From contig CBDBFG010000004.1 in the NCBI GenBank assembly GCA_965204765.1, forward strand, positions 434,001 through 498,000: DNA of 64,000 nt, written 5' to 3'. The translations under genes were made by a program, and so were the position numbers. The stretch is from CBDBFG01 sp965204765. GTDB taxonomy: Bacteria; Pseudomonadota; Alphaproteobacteria; Caedimonadales; UBA9215. Shown here one piece after another: positions 62,253 to 64,000 of this stretch (positions within the stretch are counted from its first letter, which is position 1; every line of letters starts with the position of its first letter). The notes beneath the pieces are model-generated. The model saw only the letters and a program-made list of their open reading frames with translations. It was not told where the DNA came from and ran no database searches.

Positions 62253-64000
62253 ATGACACGCCAAACGGATATTGCTAAGTATCGTAATATTGGAATAATG
62301 GCTCATATTGATGCCGGTAAAACTACAACAACAGAGAGAGTGTTGTATTACACGGGTAAATCTTACAAGATTGGTGAGGTTCATGATGGTGGTGCTACCA
62401 TGGATTGGATGGAGCAAGAGCAAGAGCGTGGAATAACTATTACTTCTGCTGCTACGACTTGTTTTTGGAATGATCACCGTATTAATATTATTGATACTCC
62501 TGGACACGTTGACTTTACCATTGAGGTGGAGCGTGCTTTGCGTGTGTTGGATGGGGCCGTTGCGGTTTTTGATGCTGTATCTGGTGTTGAACCTCAGTCA
62601 GAGACTGTGTGGAGGCAGGCTGATAAGTATAATGTGCCAAGGATTTGTTTTGTTAACAAAATGGACAGAGTTGGTGCAGATTTTTACCGCTGTGTTGATA
62701 TGTTCGTTGATAGATTGGGCGCATCTCCTTTGGTGTTACAGCTTCCTATAGGTTCTGAGTCGGAATTTGAGGGAGTTGTTGATTTGGTAAAAATGAAGGC
62801 TGTAGTCTGGAAGGACGAAAAGCTGGGTGCGGAATTTAGTTATGTTGACGTTCCTGATGCATTGGCTGATAAAGCACTGGAGTATAGGGCTAAGTTAATA
62901 GAAACTGCGGTGGAAGTTGATGATGAAGTTTTAGAGTCTTATCTGGGCGGTGTTGAGCCTGATGAAGAAACATTGAATAAATGTATCAGAATTGGAACAA
63001 TTCAGGGTGTTTTTAATCCGGTATTGTGTGGTACTGCGTTTAAAAATAAAGGTGTGCAGCCGCTTTTGGATGCTGTAGTAAGTTATTTGCCTTCTCCTTT
63101 GGATATAGGGGCTGTGAATGGTGTGAAAGTAAAGGGTAATGAACCTGATTCTAGGGATCCTTCTGATGATTCTCCAGTTTCTGCTTTGGCGTTTAAAATT
63201 ATGACGGACCCGTTTGTGGGTTCTTTGACGTTTGTTCGTGTGTATTCTGGTAAATTAGAAAGTGGTTCTTATATAGCGAACTCTACCAAAGACAAAAGAG
63301 AAAGGGTAGGGCGCATGCTGTTGATGCACGCTAATAGCCGTGAAGATATTAAAGTGGCATGTGCTGGTGATATAGTTGCGCTTTGTGGTTTGAAAGACAC
63401 GGTTACCGGTGATACATTATGTGATAGTTTGAAGCCTATAATTCTTGAAAAAATGGAATTTCCTGATCCGGTTATTGAGGTAGCTGTTGAGCCAAAAACA
63501 AAGGCAGATCAAGAGAAGATGGGAATGGCGTTGGCTAGGCTTGCGCAAGAAGATCCATCTTTTCGAGTGACTACCAATCATGAGAGCAAGCAGACCATTA
63601 TCAAGGGTATGGGTGAGTTGCACTTAGAAATAATCGTGGATAGATTGAAGAGAGAATTCAAGGTTGATGCTGCTGTTGGTGCACCACAAGTTGCGTACAG
63701 AGAGACTATTTCTAAACCTTACCAGGTTGATTATACTCATAAAAAGCAATCTGGTGGAGCTGGACAATTTGCGCGAATTGTTCTGGACTTTGAGCCTTGT
63801 GATCCTGGTGTTGGTTTTTCTTTTGAAAGCAAGATCGTTGGTGGTGCTGTGCCAAAAGAATATATCCCAGGTGTAGAAAAAGGTCTGGTGAGTGCTATGT
63901 CTACCGGAGTGATTGCGGGTTTTCCGATGATTGATTTTAAAGCAACGTTAGTGGATGGTGCTTTTCATGATGTAGACTCTAGCGTTATGGCGTTCGAAAT
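62253..64000 (+). CDS. fusA: elongation factor G, 3' end beyond window
   Basis: First 582 codons; the window ends inside the gene (full length is usually about 690-700). ATG at 62253 with AGGGA upstream. GTPase motifs AHIDAGKTT, DTPGHVDF and NKMDR are intact; the fourth-domain start (GAPQVAYRETI; HKKQSGGAGQFARIV) is reached. Translocates tRNA and mRNA on the ribosome. Follows rpsG by 21 bases. Confidence 0.98.
   Translation, partial: MTRQTDIAKYRNIGIMAHIDAGKTTTTERVLYYTGKSYKIGEVHDGGATMDWMEQEQERGITITSAATTCFWNDHRINIIDTPGHVDFTIEVERALRVLDGAVAVFDAVSGVEPQSETVWRQADKYNVPRICFVNKMDRVGADFYRCVDMFVDRLGASPLVLQLPIGSESEFEGVVDLVKMKAVVWKDEKLGAEFSYVDVPDALADKALEYRAKLIETAVEVDDEVLESYLGGVEPDEETLNKCIRIGTIQGVFNPVLCGTAFKNKGVQPLLDAVVSYLPSPLDIGAVNGVKVKGNEPDSRDPSDDSPVSALAFKIMTDPFVGSLTFVRVYSGKLESGSYIANSTKDKRERVGRMLLMHANSREDIKVACAGDIVALCGLKDTVTGDTLCDSLKPIILEKMEFPDPVIEVAVEPKTKADQEKMGMALARLAQEDPSFRVTTNHESKQTIIKGMGELHLEIIVDRLKREFKVDAAVGAPQVAYRETISKPYQVDYTHKKQSGGAGQFARIVLDFEPCDPGVGFSFESKIVGGAVPKEYIPGVEKGLVSAMSTGVIAGFPMIDFKATLVDGAFHDVDSSVMAFE

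Overview
The window is AT-rich DNA from an alphaproteobacterium that very probably lives inside eukaryotic cells. It is Rickettsiales-like, with a flagellated lineage such as Midichloriaceae as the best guess; lineage cannot be settled from this window alone. Supporting evidence: a non-mitochondrial ADP/ATP translocase (tlc) of the energy-parasite type, a Rickettsia-like ISC cluster with a second cysteine desulfurase, the order tRNA-Tyr/tRNA-Gly/tuf/tRNA-Trp/secE/nusG/rplKAJL/rpoBC/rpsLG/fusA, a separate ATP synthase F0 operon with b and b' subunits, alphaproteobacterial FliX beside flgI, and an alphaproteobacterial-type DksA.

Layout. 1-9.7 kb is accessory: a truncated ISNCY-type transposase, a coiled-coil protein, a protein resembling D-glucuronyl C5-epimerases, mnmA, a barrel plus polyproline-protein operon, a perfect 24-copy 8-bp tandem repeat, and two exported paralogues. 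9.8-16.6 kb is the minus-strand ISC operon (second desulfurase, DUF1971-like protein, iscS, iscU, iscA, hscB, hscA, fdx, iscX). 16.8-19.5 kb carries trhO-bolA-grxD-MFS. 19.8-25.5 kb holds an exported D-amino-acid-oxidase-like protein with permuted motif order, a small exported proline-rich/basic protein, a GGDEF-EAL protein and tlc. 25.7-27.9 kb is a lipoprotein gene followed by atpB-atpE-b'-b. 28.3-37.7 kb is trkA-MATE, dksA, a flagellar block (fliX divergent from flgI-flgJ-like-flgN-like-flgK-flgL) and grpE. 38-47.9 kb contains housekeeping genes (sfsA-map, topA-dprA-plsY-rlmB), initiator tRNA and a frameshifted fatty-acid desaturase. 48.1-64 kb is the translation/transcription super-operon, which runs off the end within fusA.

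How the parts work together. The cell appears to import host ATP (Tlc) but keeps its own ATP synthase and Fe-S assembly. It retains hook-filament junction and P-ring flagellar genes, a c-di-GMP phosphodiesterase and DksA, which suggests a motile or transmissible phase. Several exported proteins of unknown family (4.4, 7.2, 8.4, 21.6 kb) have eukaryote-facing features such as proline runs, basic nuclear-signal-like clusters and a transposase-type helix-turn-helix, and are candidate host-interaction proteins.

The observations most worth checking are: (i) rpoC split by a -1 frameshift lying exactly on an A AAA AAC heptamer; (ii) two signal-peptide-bearing paralogues ending in a domain like the DNA-binding part of IS3 OrfA transposases; (iii) an exported oxidase whose D-amino-acid-oxidase motifs are in circularly permuted order; (iv) the (CTGATGCA)24 array.
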